Assembly: GCA_947683625.1 (NCBI GenBank)
Contig: CANTUR010000904.1
Coordinates: 62,001-126,000 of the forward strand
From: Mallotus nudiflorus
Lineage: Eukaryota > Streptophyta > Magnoliopsida > Malpighiales > Euphorbiaceae
Direction: 5' to 3'
DNA: 64,000 nt
Shown here: one piece after another, positions 47,501 to 59,190 of the stretch
Layout: each line of letters starts with the position of its first letter
Numbering within the stretch: position 1 is the stretch's first letter
Translations under genes and position numbers: made by a program
The notes under the pieces: generated by a model
What the model saw: only the letters and a program-made list of their open reading frames with translations
The model's database searches: none
What the model was told of the DNA's origin: nothing

Positions 47501-47685
47501 ACTTAGTGAGGTCTGACTCCCCTCCGTTGACTATTTTTTAGGAGAGTCATTGTCTTCAGACCTCAGTAGTAGACCCTTACGCCGGATTTCTTATGCCCCG
47601 ACTTTATTATGTAATCTGCTCACTTGATGTTATTTTATAATCTAAACACTGCAGTAGTTATAGTCAGTTGTGAGATTTAATTGAT
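44589..47685 (+). repeat. Truncated Tekay-family LTR nested in the E LTR
   Basis: It starts TGTAATATCCCGAG and runs collinear with 35224-38160, including ACGTGCTACCTAGTGGGC at 47019, the hairpin pair at 47150-47260 and GAGGTCTGACTCCCCTCCG at 47509. It lacks the last ~260 bp, including the terminal CA, and joins E LTR sequence near 47685. Confidence 0.75.
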
Positions 47686-48473
47686 TTGATTAAGATCTGA
47701 TATGATTGAGATATGATATGATTGATAGTGTGATTGCTAGAGCTCAGTTAACCAAGTGTCTCGGGGCCAATCACACTGACAGTCAGACTGCTAGAGCTCC
47801 ATTGACTTAGTGTCTCAGGGCCAATCTACTGTCCATATGGATTAAGTGAATTTATTTGGAATTAAGTGAGCCTGGATGGCTAGAGTGATGTTATTGTTAA
47901 TTGAGGTTGTGATTAAATAGGGTTCTATTTAATCCTTTATAAACTTATGTTTTTCAGTATTATATATTTTCAACATCTGTGTGAAATGCTTTATATATAT
48001 TTATTATATGTGAATGATTGATTGCATTTGATATTTGGAAATACATGTGTATATATTATAACAATTCATTCAGTGAGGTCTGACTCCCCTCAGTTGATGT
48101 TTTTACGAGAGAATCTTCTTCTTCATACCTCAGCAATAGACCCATCCATCGGATTTCTTCAGCCCCTACTTGTTTATGTAAATTATCTACTTAATTTTAT
48201 ATTGTACTCTAGAAAACTGCAGTAGTGAGTCGTATTTAGTTTTTATTGTATGTGATTCTAATTCAGAGGCCTTTCTCTAAATATTGTATTAATATATTTT
48301 ATTTTATGATATAAAAGAGATGATTTTTATTACATTGCTTTATGATTTTAATTATGGTGCATATTTTATTTTAATTATTGTATGCTTTTATTTTAAGGCA
48401 TACTACGGGTTCTGGATTCGAAAGAGTTCTCATTCCCTATCGTCGGTCATGGCCCCTGGTTTGGGTCATGACA
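47686..48473 (+). repeat. Tekay E 5' LTR, second part (3' end of LTR)
   Basis: It re-enters LTR sequence just before the paired hairpin blocks (47725-47835) and repeats landmarks already passed in the preceding LTR (GAGGTCTGACTCCCCTC at 48077). It ends GGGTCATGACA. Confidence 0.75.
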
Positions 48474-48492
48474 AAGTTGGTATCAAAGCCTG
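48474..48492 (+). other. Primer-binding site of Tekay E (tRNA-iMet type)
   Basis: AAGTTGGTATCAAAGCCTG has one G-to-A difference from the usual TTGGTATCAGAGCC. Confidence 0.85.
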
Positions 48493-48673
48493 GTTTGTAT
48501 CTGGGCCTAAGTTGTTAGAGTTGTGGCCCTAGTTTTTCTGAGTTGTGTTTTCTTTTGAAACTACTGCAGTTAATTAGGTTCGAGTATGTCTTTGATAAGT
48601 ATTCCTTGATTTAGTTTTTTGCGTTATCGTTAGTTGTTTATTTTATTTGAATCCTTTTGTTTGTCTTTTCAGA

Positions 48674-50040
48674 ATGAGGAGACAAGCACATGTCGCTTCG
48701 CCGGTTGTTGAGGCCAAGTATTATGAGTCCTTTCAGGATGAGGTTTTACCTCCTGAGCCACTAGCTAGGCATAGAGGTCGTGGCAGAGGTAGACCTCGAG
48801 GAATAATAGGTCGCCGTAGACAACGTGAGTTACACGATGAGGAACCTATAGAGCCAAAGTACGAGGATGCTCCTATACCTCCAGTTGCACTGCCAATTTA
48901 GCCTGTCTATTAGTAGGATATGTTTGACCCTAAGGCAATGCTATTTTATGCCAGAGTTAGTCGTATAGCATTCGATGGGACTTCTGACCCGTTGGACTTT
49001 CGACATGCTATCGAGATGAGGACTCGGACTACTCACACTGAGTATCAATGGATTATGATTATTGAGCTGTTAGTAGAGGGACCAGCCCTAGATTGGTTTA
49101 TTCAAATAATTCAGGCGTATATGACTACAATGACCTGGGCGTAGTTCAGAGAGCAATTTATGAGGAGATTCTATCTAAAGCCACTCTGTATGAGCTATAA
49201 ACTCTGGCTGATGAGCATCACTAGGGGTGATAGATCTGTTGAGGACTACACTAGAGAGTTTCTTCAACTTGACAGATATGTAGAGGATCTGATGAGGGAT
49301 CAGTATTTTACAATCACCACCTATGTTACTAGTTTGGATTCTACTTTTGCTAGGATGCCCATAGTAGGCCTTACTCTAGAGTCAGTGATAGAGTTGGCTA
49401 AGGAGATTGAGCCGAGGCTAGTCAGGCAAGGTGTTATGCCTGATTATTACCACCTGGGTGCTCAGTCAGGCGAATTTCAGACTACTCTGTACTCAAGTTT
49501 TTAGATTGGTTTGAGTAGTCAGCAAAGAGGCCTAGTCTAGTAAAGCTAAAGACAATAATAGAGAGTGTACAGAAGTAGTAGACATGGTTGTGGAGGTCAG
49601 CGCAGATTGATCAGATTTGGATCAGGTGCTTTTAGCAACAGTAGTGGTCATAGTTCTGGGACAGCTGCCAATGTTTGCCAAACATGTGGAAGAGTCCATC
49701 AAGCACCATATTATATGACACTGCTGACTTATTTTTGATGTGGATAGATGAGACACTATGCCAAATCATGTCCCTATTCTGGTTATCAGCCACAGCAGAT
49801 TTCGTGATTTCCACAGCAGTCAATTTTTAGTACAGCATCAATTCCTTTTCAGTTACCTCCAGCTCAGTACCTGAGTTCTACTCAGATAATTCCTCAGTAG
49901 GGTCGTGGTGGAGGTACTAAAGAAGGTGTTAGAGGTTTTGGCCAGGCTTCTACCAGCTAGTAGGGAGGCCGAGGTCAGGCCAAAGTTTTTCATCTCACTC
50001 AGCAGGATGCTCATGCATTTAATGTAGTCATGGTAGGCAT
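48674..50040 (+). pseudogene. gag: Tekay E gag pseudogene
   Basis: It starts MRRQAHVASP. Capsid segments include HAIEMRTRTTHTEYQ, ALDWFIQIIQAYM and EFLQLDRYVEDLMRDQYF. The Q-rich region is riddled with TAG and TAA. The zinc knuckle is destroyed only by G-to-A or C-to-T type changes: the first Cys is Tyr, and two codons of the knuckle are stops (around 49735-49750). Confidence 0.9.
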
Positions 50041-51403
50041 TATTTCTGTTTGTTACCTAGATGCTTAGGTTTTGTTTGATCCAGGTGTCATGCATTCATT
50101 TGTTTCTCCTACGTTTTCTTCTAAGTTTTGTTAGCAAGCTTCGAGGATGGCTTTTCCCTTATCTGTCATCACTCCTCTAAGCGATTCTTTGGACACTGAT
50201 ATTGTTCTTTTTGGTTGTCCAGTTTTCATTGATGGTAGAGAATTACCCTCTGAGTTGGTGTTATTAGATGTGATAGAGTTTGATGTTATCCTCGGTATGG
50301 ATTGGTTGTCTCAGCACTATGCCATTGTGGATTATTGGAGTAAAGAGGTGATATTCAAAATTCCTAATGAAGAAGAGTTTAAGTTTGTTGGTGATAAGAG
50401 TTCTACACGTCAAAATCTTATCTCCGTTATCACAGCTAAGAAAATGCTGAGGAAGGATTGCCAGGGTTATTTGGCACTAGTCAGGGATACTTCAGTAGAG
50501 AAGTTGTCACTTACAAATGTTCCTATTGCTTGTGAGTTTCATGATGTTTTTCCTAAGGAGTTGCCAGATTTACCACCTCATAGAGAGATTAAGTTCTGTA
50601 TAGATGTGGTTCCAGACACTACACCTATTTTGATACAACCCTATAGAATGGCTCCTGCAGAGTTGAAAGAGTTAAAGGAGCAATTGCAGGAATTATTGGA
50701 TAAGAGTTTTATCAGACCCAGTGTTTCTCTTTGGGGTGCACTAGTCCAATTTATGAGGAAGAAGGATGGTACCCTGAGACTGTGCATTGACTACAAAGAG
50801 CTGAATAAGGTGACAGTGAAGAACAAGGATCCTCTTCGGAGGATAAATGACTTTTTTTATCAGCTTCAGGGTGCACAGTTCTTTTCTAAGATTTATTTAA
50901 GGTCAGGTTATCATCAGTTGCGGATCAGAGAAGCCGATGTTCCTAAAACGGCATTCCGCACTCGATATGGTCACTATGAGTTTCTGGTTATCTCATTTGT
51001 TTTGACTAACGCACCAATAACTTTTATGGATCTGATGAACATGGTATTCAGACCATATATGGATCAGTTTATAGTAGTCTTCATTGATGATATACTAGTG
51101 TATTCAAAGAGTATGGAAGAGCATGTATATCACCTAAGGACTGTACTAGAGACACTGAGAGAACATCAACTTTATACTAAATTCTCGAAGTGTGACTTCT
51201 GGTTGGAGAGTGTTGCATTCCTTGGACATGTGGTGTCTAAAGAGGGTATCCAGGTTGATCCACAGAAGATTGAGGCAGTGTATAAGTGGCCTAAACCAAC
51301 TTCAGTTACTGAGATTCAAAATTATCTGAGTTTAGCTAGGTATTATAGGAGGTTTGTACAGGATTTTTCCAGAATTACAGTTCCTATGACTTGCTTAACT
51401 TAG
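50041..51403 (+). pseudogene. Tekay E protease-reverse transcriptase segment
   Basis: A 418-codon stretch at 50147-51403 is open. The protease site is changed to LFDPGVMHSFVS just upstream. RT motifs present are DGTLRLCIDYKELNK, LRSGYHQLRI, FRTRYGHYEF and VVFIDDILVYSKS, with both catalytic Asp near 51090. FLGHVVSKEGIQVDPQKIEA and YYRRFV follow. The TAG after CLT at 51401 ends the open stretch. Confidence 0.92.
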
Positions 51404-51990
51404 AAGAATGTGAAGTTTGAGTGGTTAGATGCTTATGAGAACAACTTTCAATTGTTGAAGGAGAAGTTAACCACAACTCTAATTTTGTCTTTGCCTAATA
51501 GAGTAGACAAGTTCATAGTGTATTGTGATGCCTCTAGAGTTGGCCTAGGTTGTGTGTTGATGCATAATAGTAGGATAATAGCTTATGCTTTGAGGCAGTT
51601 GAAGAAGCATGAATAGAATTATCCTACTCACGACCTAGAGATGGTCGTAGTGATCTTTGCTCTCAAGATCTAGAGACATTATCTGTATGGGGTGACTTGT
51701 GAGATTTTTATTAATCACAAAAGCCTTAAGTACATTTTCCAGTAGAGAGATCTAAATCTGAGGTAGAGGAGATGGTTGAAACTGTTGAAAGATTATGATT
51801 GTGAGATTCTTTATCATCCAGGCAAGGCTAATGTGGTAGTAGATGCCTTGAGTAGGAAGTCCTCAGGTAGTCTTGCTCACATTAGTGTGAAGAGGAGACC
51901 GTTGATTCAAGAGTTGCATGAGTTAGTGGATCAAGGTCTGATGATGAAGATAAATAGATCTGGTGGACTACTAGCTCAGTTTAAGGTGTA
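51404..51990 (+). pseudogene. Tekay E RNase H pseudogene
   Basis: VYCDASRVGLGCVLM is present with its Asp. Stops follow KKHE (51614), KI (near 51670) and FQ (near 51742), then DCEILYHPGKANVV and DALSRKSSG in the same frame. Confidence 0.85.
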
Positions 51991-53154
51991 ATTTATATTG
52001 AGAGATAGGATTAAGGCAGCTCAGAGTTAAGATCTTATTCTTCAAGAGCTTGCAAAGAATGTTCGAGCAGGAAAGTTCACTGATTTCACACTTGATGATG
52101 ATAGTATTTTATGGATCAGTGGTAGATTGTGTGTTCCTGATGTGGATAATTTGAGATAAGAGATCTTTGAGGAAGCACATTCTAAAATTTACAGCGTACA
52201 TCTAGGTGTCACTAAGATGTACCACAATATCAGAGATTTGTACTGGTGGGATGGATAAAAGAAGGATGTAACTGATTATGTTGCTAAGTGTTTGACGTGT
52301 TAGTAGGTGAAAGCTAAACATCAGAAGCCTTTTAAGAAGCTTTAGCCTCTTCCTATTCTTGAGTGGAAGTGGGATAGGATTGCTATGGATTTTATGGTTG
52401 GTTTACCTCATTCTAAGGATGGATATAATTCTATCTGGGTGATTGTGGACAGGTTGATGAAGTCTGCACATTTCTTGCCTATGAAAGCCATTTATTCTAT
52501 AGCCAGATTAGTGAAGCTGTATGTGAAGCATATTGTGTGCCTTCATGGAGTACCTGTGTCCATTATGTCAGACAGAGGTTCAGTGTTTACTTCTCATTTT
52601 TGGCAAAAGTTGCAGGAAGCGATGGGCACCGGGTTGGATTTTAGTACAGCTTTCTATCCTTAGATAGATGGTCAGTCTGAGAGGACGATCCAGACACTGG
52701 AAGATATGTTGAGGATGTGTGTTTTAGGTCTGGGAGGTAGTTGGGATGATCATTTGCCACTTGTGGAGTTCGCTTATAATAACAGCTACCATAGCAGTAT
52801 TGGAATGGCACCATATGAGGCTTTGTATAGAAGGAAGTGTAGATCCCCTCTGAGTTGGGATGAGATTGGGGACAAAGCATTGATTGGACCTGAGATGGTT
52901 CAGGATGCTGCAGAGAAGGTTGCTGTGATATAGAGGAGATTAGAGACCGCCATTAGCAGGTAGAAGAGCTATGCGGATCCTAGATGCAAAAATGTGAAGT
53001 TCTAGGTAGGAGACTATGTGTTTCTGAAGGTATCTTCGATGAAGGGTGTGATGAGATTTAGTAGGAAGGGCAAGCTAGCACCGAGATATATTAGACCGTT
53101 TAAGATTCTGGAGAGAGTGGGCACTATTGCATACCGATTGGCTTTGCCTCCGAG
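51991..53154 (+). pseudogene. Tekay E integrase pseudogene, truncated
   Basis: HLGVTKMYHNIRDLYWWDG and CLTC form the zinc-binding part. The core has MDFMVGLPHSKDG, VSIMSDRGSVF and GQSERTIQ. GKLAPRYIRPFKILERVG leads to the junction at 53154, where an LTR begins. The C-terminal chromodomain is absent. Confidence 0.88.
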
Positions 53155-53489
53155 TGTTATAACTCGAGTTTTTAAATATTTTTATATTAACTCGGGATAT
53201 GTAGTGTTAATAAATTTTAAAACTATATATTTAATTATTTGATTATTTTGTGAATAATTAATGTTATTTTTACGTTTACTTATAGTTTTCCACGTAAAAA
53301 TTTTTCCGAAACTTATTATCTTGGAAAATAATATTTTAATAATATTTAAATTTAGTGCATTAATAATTTTAATATTATTATTGTAGGAAATTACATTATT
53401 GACCTTTGTTTCATGAGTCGATATATATATATACATGCATATATATTATTAGGGTTTTTTTTTTTATGACGTGTTATTTGTTATTGTGT

Positions 53490-53520
<31 letters not shown>

Positions 53521-55610
53521 AAACATCTTCTTCTTCCCCTATCCTCCTCAACACCGAGCCACACCCCCCCCCCCCCCCGCATCACCGTCCGTTCCCCTCC
53601 GTTTATTGTGCCCCTCCAGCCAGCAGCTCCACCGCCTCTGTTGTCTTCTCTGGCACCGTTTGTAGCCTGTGGAAGCTGGAATAGTTGAAACTCGTCTCCT
53701 CTCTGTTCACCAACTTTTTGGCCACCAAACTTTGTGATTCTGGTGCCGTTGAACTCCTAGAACTTCATAGAAGTCGATTCCAAGCTTCTTATAGCTTGAA
53801 AACTCGATTTGATAAGGTTTTGAGCTTGATTCCATTTTCGGCCATTTTTTATTCTTGATTTTTTTGAACTTCATTATTTGAGATTCAAGCTTAGTTCCTT
53901 CACAAATTATGTTTCCCTTAGCTTAATCTACACTCTGGAATTTTTGAAATTTATTTTGATTTTTGTGAATTTTTGATTATTTTATTATTATTTTCTAATT
54001 TTCATAAATTAATTAAATAAATTGTGAAATTATGATTTTTAGTGTTTTTGGTGGTTGAAATTAATTTTAGAATTTAATTTATAATTTTTTATAATTATTA
54101 TAATTTTATTTACTTTATGTCAATTTTGGAAATATAGGTTATATATGTGTTTTGTTAAAATTAATTGGTTAATTGAGTATAATTGTTGATTTTATTGAAT
54201 CATATGTTGAGAAAATAATTTTAGAGTAAATATATAATATTTATTGAATTTTTGAGTATTTATAGTATATTATGTGAATTTTTATATATTAGGGGTATTT
54301 TGGTAATTTGGTAGTCATTTTTCTTAAATATTAAGTTTAGTTGGTTTTAATAATTATTTGAAGAATAAAAATGATTTTTACAAATTATTTTCTATTTTTA
54401 ACTAATTAAAACTATTTTTTTTAAATTATTTTTAAATTATATATAATATACTATTTTTGTAAATAAATGAGTTTTTAGTAACTTTTGATATGTTTTTGGA
54501 CTAATAGAGTAATTGGGATTTATAAAATGAATTTTTATTAATATTATATTAATATTAGAGTTTTTAAGTAATTACCAGTGAAATAATTACTTTTAGTGTT
54601 TTTAAATTGCTATATTTTAATACTAAAGGGCATTTTTGGTATTTACGGAAATTTAACATATATTTTTGTGTATTTTATTGTGAATTGCGGACCTCGGTCT
54701 GTGGAATTTGCAATTTGAGATCCTAATCGAGGGTTGTGAGAGTATATTGTATTCGAAGTGTATTTTCTTGCAGGACCGACTCTACTTTTTAAATAAAGAG
54801 ATGTTCATTTTATAGAGGAGGTTCTACTAAATTTTTGATAGAATTCTCGTAAAATGTGACATTCAGTCAAATTTTTATTCTCTATCTGTGTCTAGAATTC
54901 TAGATTGAGTCTTTAGAAGTTAAGTTAGATTTATTCTAATTTCGTGTTATTTATTTATTTATTAGTTGCGCCGAGACCGAGGCCTAGTGGACCAGGCCCA
55001 TCGGACCCGTCTCAAGGAGCGCACAATTGTGAGTTATTATGATATATATGCATTGCTTAGGTTGCATGATTTAGTCTTCTATGTTTTAAATATAAATTTT
55101 TGCATAATTGCCTATTTGAATGTTTAAGTATATTTTAGGTATACTTTTAGTATATTTTTGGTATATTATGAAATAAATGCATGTTTTCCTTTTCAATTAA
55201 ATCTAGCTTGTTTTTAAATATATTATTGGTTTAATTTAATATATTCCAGGATTTATTTGAGTGATTATGCGTATATATACTTGAAATATACTTAGTTTAT
55301 TTTAGGTATATTTTTGGTATATATATATGGTATATTTGTTTATTTTAAATACCATTATACATCATTTATTTTCTTGAATGTATGTTTTATATATAAATAA
55401 AGGATATCAATAGAATGTGCTTCCTAGTGGGCAGCACTAGGATCAAGTACGTATCGGTATGACAGTAGATTTTAGGTTAAATTACTAACCTATTGGTGGA
55501 TTATGACTTGTTGATTGATTTGATTGATATGATATGTGATTGAGAGTGTTATTGCTGGAGCTCGGTTAAGCAAGTGTCTTAGGGCCAATCACATTGACAA
55601 TTAGACTGCT
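53155..55610 (+). repeat. LTR of the TGTTATAAC type, cut by Tekay D
   Basis: It starts TGTTATAACTCGAG directly after integrase sequence. It carries the (TA)n tract near 53490, a 15-base C run at 53564-53578, a CT-rich block, an exon-like block at 54690-55030 and the first hairpin block at 55550-55600. The last part is displaced beyond Tekay D. ORFs at 53182-53684 are by-products. Confidence 0.75.
53564..53578 (+). repeat. Poly(C) run of 15
   Basis: Fifteen consecutive C bases lie in the CT-rich block of the LTR. Confidence 0.95.
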
Positions 55611-58600
55611 TGTAATATCCCAAGTTTTTAAATAATTTTAAACTGCATCGGGATATGCAGTGTTAATAATTTTTTTATATATTTTTTATTATTTAATTAG
55701 TTTATTATTTATTAAAGTCATTTTTAATTATTTTAAGTTTTTTACGTAAATTTTCCCGAGAGTTTTATTTTCAAGGAAATTAAAACTTAAATAAATAAAT
55801 ATTAATTATTTTAGACGGTTTTATAAAATTGCATGAGTCCATGCACGATTTTAAGTGTCGTATAAAAATATATACATATACATGCATATATGTACATTTA
55901 AATAAAATTAGAGTTTATTTTAATTAAATTTATATTATATAGTTTTAATAATAATTAATATGTGTATTATAATGTATATGTATATATATATTATTATTTG
56001 GGTGTGTGGTGCATATTAATTTGAATATAATATTTATATATTATTATAATATAAACTATAGTTATATATATACATATATATACATATATACTTTACAAAA
56101 TCAAAAAGTTTACCATATTTATGAAATTGCCATTGACTTCTTCCTCTTCGTTCTCGATGACCCATCTCCATTTCCGGCCATTGTCACATCGATTTCTTGC
56201 CATCGGTGTGCCTCTCAGCCATCCTCCTCCATCTCCAACCCATTCCGTTGCCCTTAGCTCCCTTTTCCGACGTTGTTTGATCGGTTTTTCCCCAAGAAAT
56301 TGAAACTTGCTTCCAACTCCGATCACAATGATTTCGGCCACCGCTTGAAGTGACACCGGTCTCTATCTCTTCCTTGAGCTTTGGTGAGTGCATTTCTAAT
56401 CTTGGTTTCACTTGATTTAGTCTAGATTTCCCTAGGTTTTCAATTTTCAATGTTGGCCACTTTGAGTTCTTGAATTTTTTTTAGTTTCAATTTCAATGAT
56501 TCAAGAAAAATTCCCTCACAAAGATTGATCCTAGTAGCTCAATCTACATTCTGTAATTTTTGTGGAATTTTTGGGAATTATTTTGATTTTTTATTATTTT
56601 ATTAATATTTTCTAATTTTCGTAAATTAATTAAATAAATTATGAAAATGTGATTTATGGTGTTTATAGGTGTTTAAATGCATTTTAGAAAATTATTTGTA
56701 ATTTTTTTGATTTTTATATAATTATTGTGAATTTATTTAGTTTATGTGATTTTTAGAAAATTAGGTTAATAATGTATTTTGTTGAAATTAATTGGTTAAT
56801 TGAGTATATTTATTGATATTATTGAATTATATGTTGAGAAATTAATTTTTGAGTAATTATATTATTTTTAGTGAATTTTTGAACAATTATAGTGAATTTA
56901 TATATAGTAGGGGTATTTTGGTAATTTGGCACAAAATTGGCTGAAAATATAATTAAATTGGTTTTAATAGTTATTTGAGGTATAAAAATGATTTCTACAA
57001 ATTATTTGTTTTTAACTAATTCAAGCTATTTTTTGAAAATTATTTTCAAATTATATATAATATACTAATTTTCTAAATAAAATGAGTTTTATCGATTTTT
57101 AATATGTTTTAGGGTTAATTATGTAATTTGGATTTATAAAATGTATTTTGGTTAATGTTTATGAATTTATCAAGAATTATCATTTTTTAATAATATTTTA
57201 TTAAAATTAGGATTTTTATGTATTTATCGGTAAAATAATTATTTTTAGCTTTTAAATATCTAAATTGCTATATTTTGAGTATTAAAGGGTATTTTTGGTA
57301 TTTTTGGCATTTTAATGTGTTATGTGCATATTTCATGAATTGTGAACCTCGGTCGGTGGAATAGTAGTTTGGGTGTCCGACTGAGGGGTTGTGTGACTGT
57401 GTTTATTTGAAGTGTGTTTCTTTGCAGGACCGACTCTACTCTTTGAGTAGAGAGATGTCCATTTTACAAGGGAGGTTCTGTCGAATTTTTGATAGAATTC
57501 TCATAAAACATGATATATGATCAAATTCCTATTCCTTATCCGTGTCTAGTGTTTTAGATTGAGTCTTTAGAATTATGTTAGATTTATTCTAATTTCGTGT
57601 TGTCATTTGGTTGTTTAGTTGCACCGAGACTAAGGTCTAGTGGACTAGGCCCGTCGAACCCATCTCGAGGAGCACAATAATTGTGAGTTGTTATCTTATA
57701 TATACGTGTTCTAGGATGCATGTTTTTAGAAATGTATGTTTTATTTGTATAAAATATGCATAAATGATTTAATAATTGCTTAGGTTTATTTTTGGTATAT
57801 TCTGGTATATTTTGGTATATTTTAAATTATATGCATGTTTTATTAATGAATTATTCTTAAAATGTTTTTAAGTATATTTATTGTTTATTTTATAACTAAA
57901 TTGAATTCATTTGATGTATATATACTAGAAATATACTTGGTTTATTTTTGGTATATTTCTAGTATATATATGGTTTATATTGTTATTTTAATTAATGTCA
58001 TGCATCATTTATTTCATGAATGTATGGATTTATTTTAAATGAAGGATATCAATAGAACGTGCTACCTATTGGGCAACACTAGGACTGAGTATGTACTGGT
58101 ATAATGATAGAATTTAGGTTATATTACTAACATATTTGTGGATATTGATTGGATTAATTTATTTGATGTGTGATGTGATTTGAGAGTGTGATTGCTGGAG
58201 CTCAGTTGACCAAGTGTCTCGGGGCCAATCACACTGACAGTTAGATTGCTGGAGCTCAGTTGACTTAGTGTCTCAGGGCCAATTTACTGTCCAAATGGAA
58301 CAAGTGATTTATTTGGAATAAGTGGGCCTGTATGGCTAGAATGTTGTCTAACACTATTTGAGGTTACGATCATTTAGGGTTCTATTTGATCCTTCATTAT
58401 CGGATATTATTTTCAGTATAGATATGAAATGATTTTGCTACATCTGTGTGATTTTTCCTGTATATATATTTATTATATATACTATTGAATGTGTGCATTG
58501 TCATTTAGATATGCATGTATATATATTCTCTCTCAACAACAACAACGGAGGAGGAGGAAAAGAGAGAGGATCTCTCTCTCAACTACAACAACGGAGGAGG

Positions 58601-58991
58601 AGGGAAAAGAGAGAGATATTGGATTTCTTCTGCACCAGCTTTATTATGTAAACTGCTCACTTGATTTTATATTATAATCTAGACACTGCAGTAGTTGTAG
58701 TCAAGTTATGGGATTTATGTATTATATTTGTATGGATTTATATTTTAAAGACTTGAATTGAAATTTGTATTAAAATTTTATATATATATGAGATGAGTTT
58801 GTTTACTTAAACCTGTTGATGGATTATTAGTTTATTATTATTTATGAAAATTATTTCCGCTGTAAAATACTTTATTTATGTTATTATTATTGCATGTTTT
58901 TATTTTATTTTTAAGGCTTGCTACGGGTTTCAGATTCAAAAGAATTCATGTTCCTTAGCGCTGGTCATGGCCCCTATTTTAAGTCATAACA
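55611..58991 (+). repeat. Tekay D 5' LTR
   Basis: 3381 bp from TGTAATATCCCAAG to AAGTCATAACA. It is collinear with the other Tekay LTRs except that a conserved hairpin segment is replaced at 58527-58616. Confidence 0.92.
58527..58616 (+). repeat. Two-copy CT/GA-rich tandem insert in the Tekay D LTR
   Basis: Copies 58527-58570 and 58571-58616 each read TCTCTC, CAACAACGGAGGAGGAGG and AAAAGAGAGAG in order. They replace the GAGGTCTGACTCCCC block found here in the other LTRs. Confidence 0.9.
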
Positions 58992-59010
58992 AAGTTGGTA
59001 TCAGAGCGGA
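58992..59010 (+). other. Primer-binding site of Tekay D (tRNA-iMet type)
   Basis: AAGTTGGTATCAGAGCGGA follows the LTR. TGGTATCAGAGC is unaltered. Confidence 0.9.
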
Positions 59011-59190
59011 GTTCTGTGTCAGGGCCTTAGTTGTGTGAGTTGTGGCCTTAGTTTTCAATGTTGTATTTTCTTTTAAAACTACTGCAGTGAATTAGGTTCG
59101 AGTATGTCTTGATAAGTATTCCTTGATTTAGTTTTTTGTGTTATCCTCCAATGTCCATTTTGTCTGAATCCTTCTGTTTGTCTTTTCAGA

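Larger units (their letters stand above)
48674..53154 (+). pseudogene. gag-pol: Tekay E gag-pol, one frame with about three dozen stops
   Basis: From ATG 48674 to the LTR junction at 53154 every open segment is in the same phase. I found no frameshift over 4.5 kb, yet by my reading about 36 in-frame stops occur, nearly all TAG where other copies have CAG. The domain order is as in Tekay element 1, but the chromodomain, natural stop and polypurine tract are missing because the sequence ends within the integrase C-terminal region (YRLALPPSV). It cannot make a polyprotein. The parts are listed separately. Confidence 0.9.
43416..55610 (+). mobile_element. Tekay E: degraded Tekay-type element inserted in the RT of B
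   Basis: It starts TGTTATAACCC at 43416 inside the B RT. The 5' LTR is 43416-44588 plus about 47686-48473, split by a truncated related LTR. A primer site, a one-frame gag-pol (48674-53154) and an LTR starting TGTTATAACTC (53155) follow. That LTR may be its 3' LTR or a separate insertion, because no polypurine tract precedes it. Its right part is cut by Tekay D at 55611. Confidence 0.65.

Noticed and set aside
48674..53154. TAG used as a glutamine codon (altered genetic code)
   Set aside because: In-frame TAG at Gln positions looks like a ciliate-type code, but the host trihelix gene uses normal stops, other copies have CAG at the same sites, and TGG to TGA/TAG changes also occur. Cytosine deamination explains all of these.
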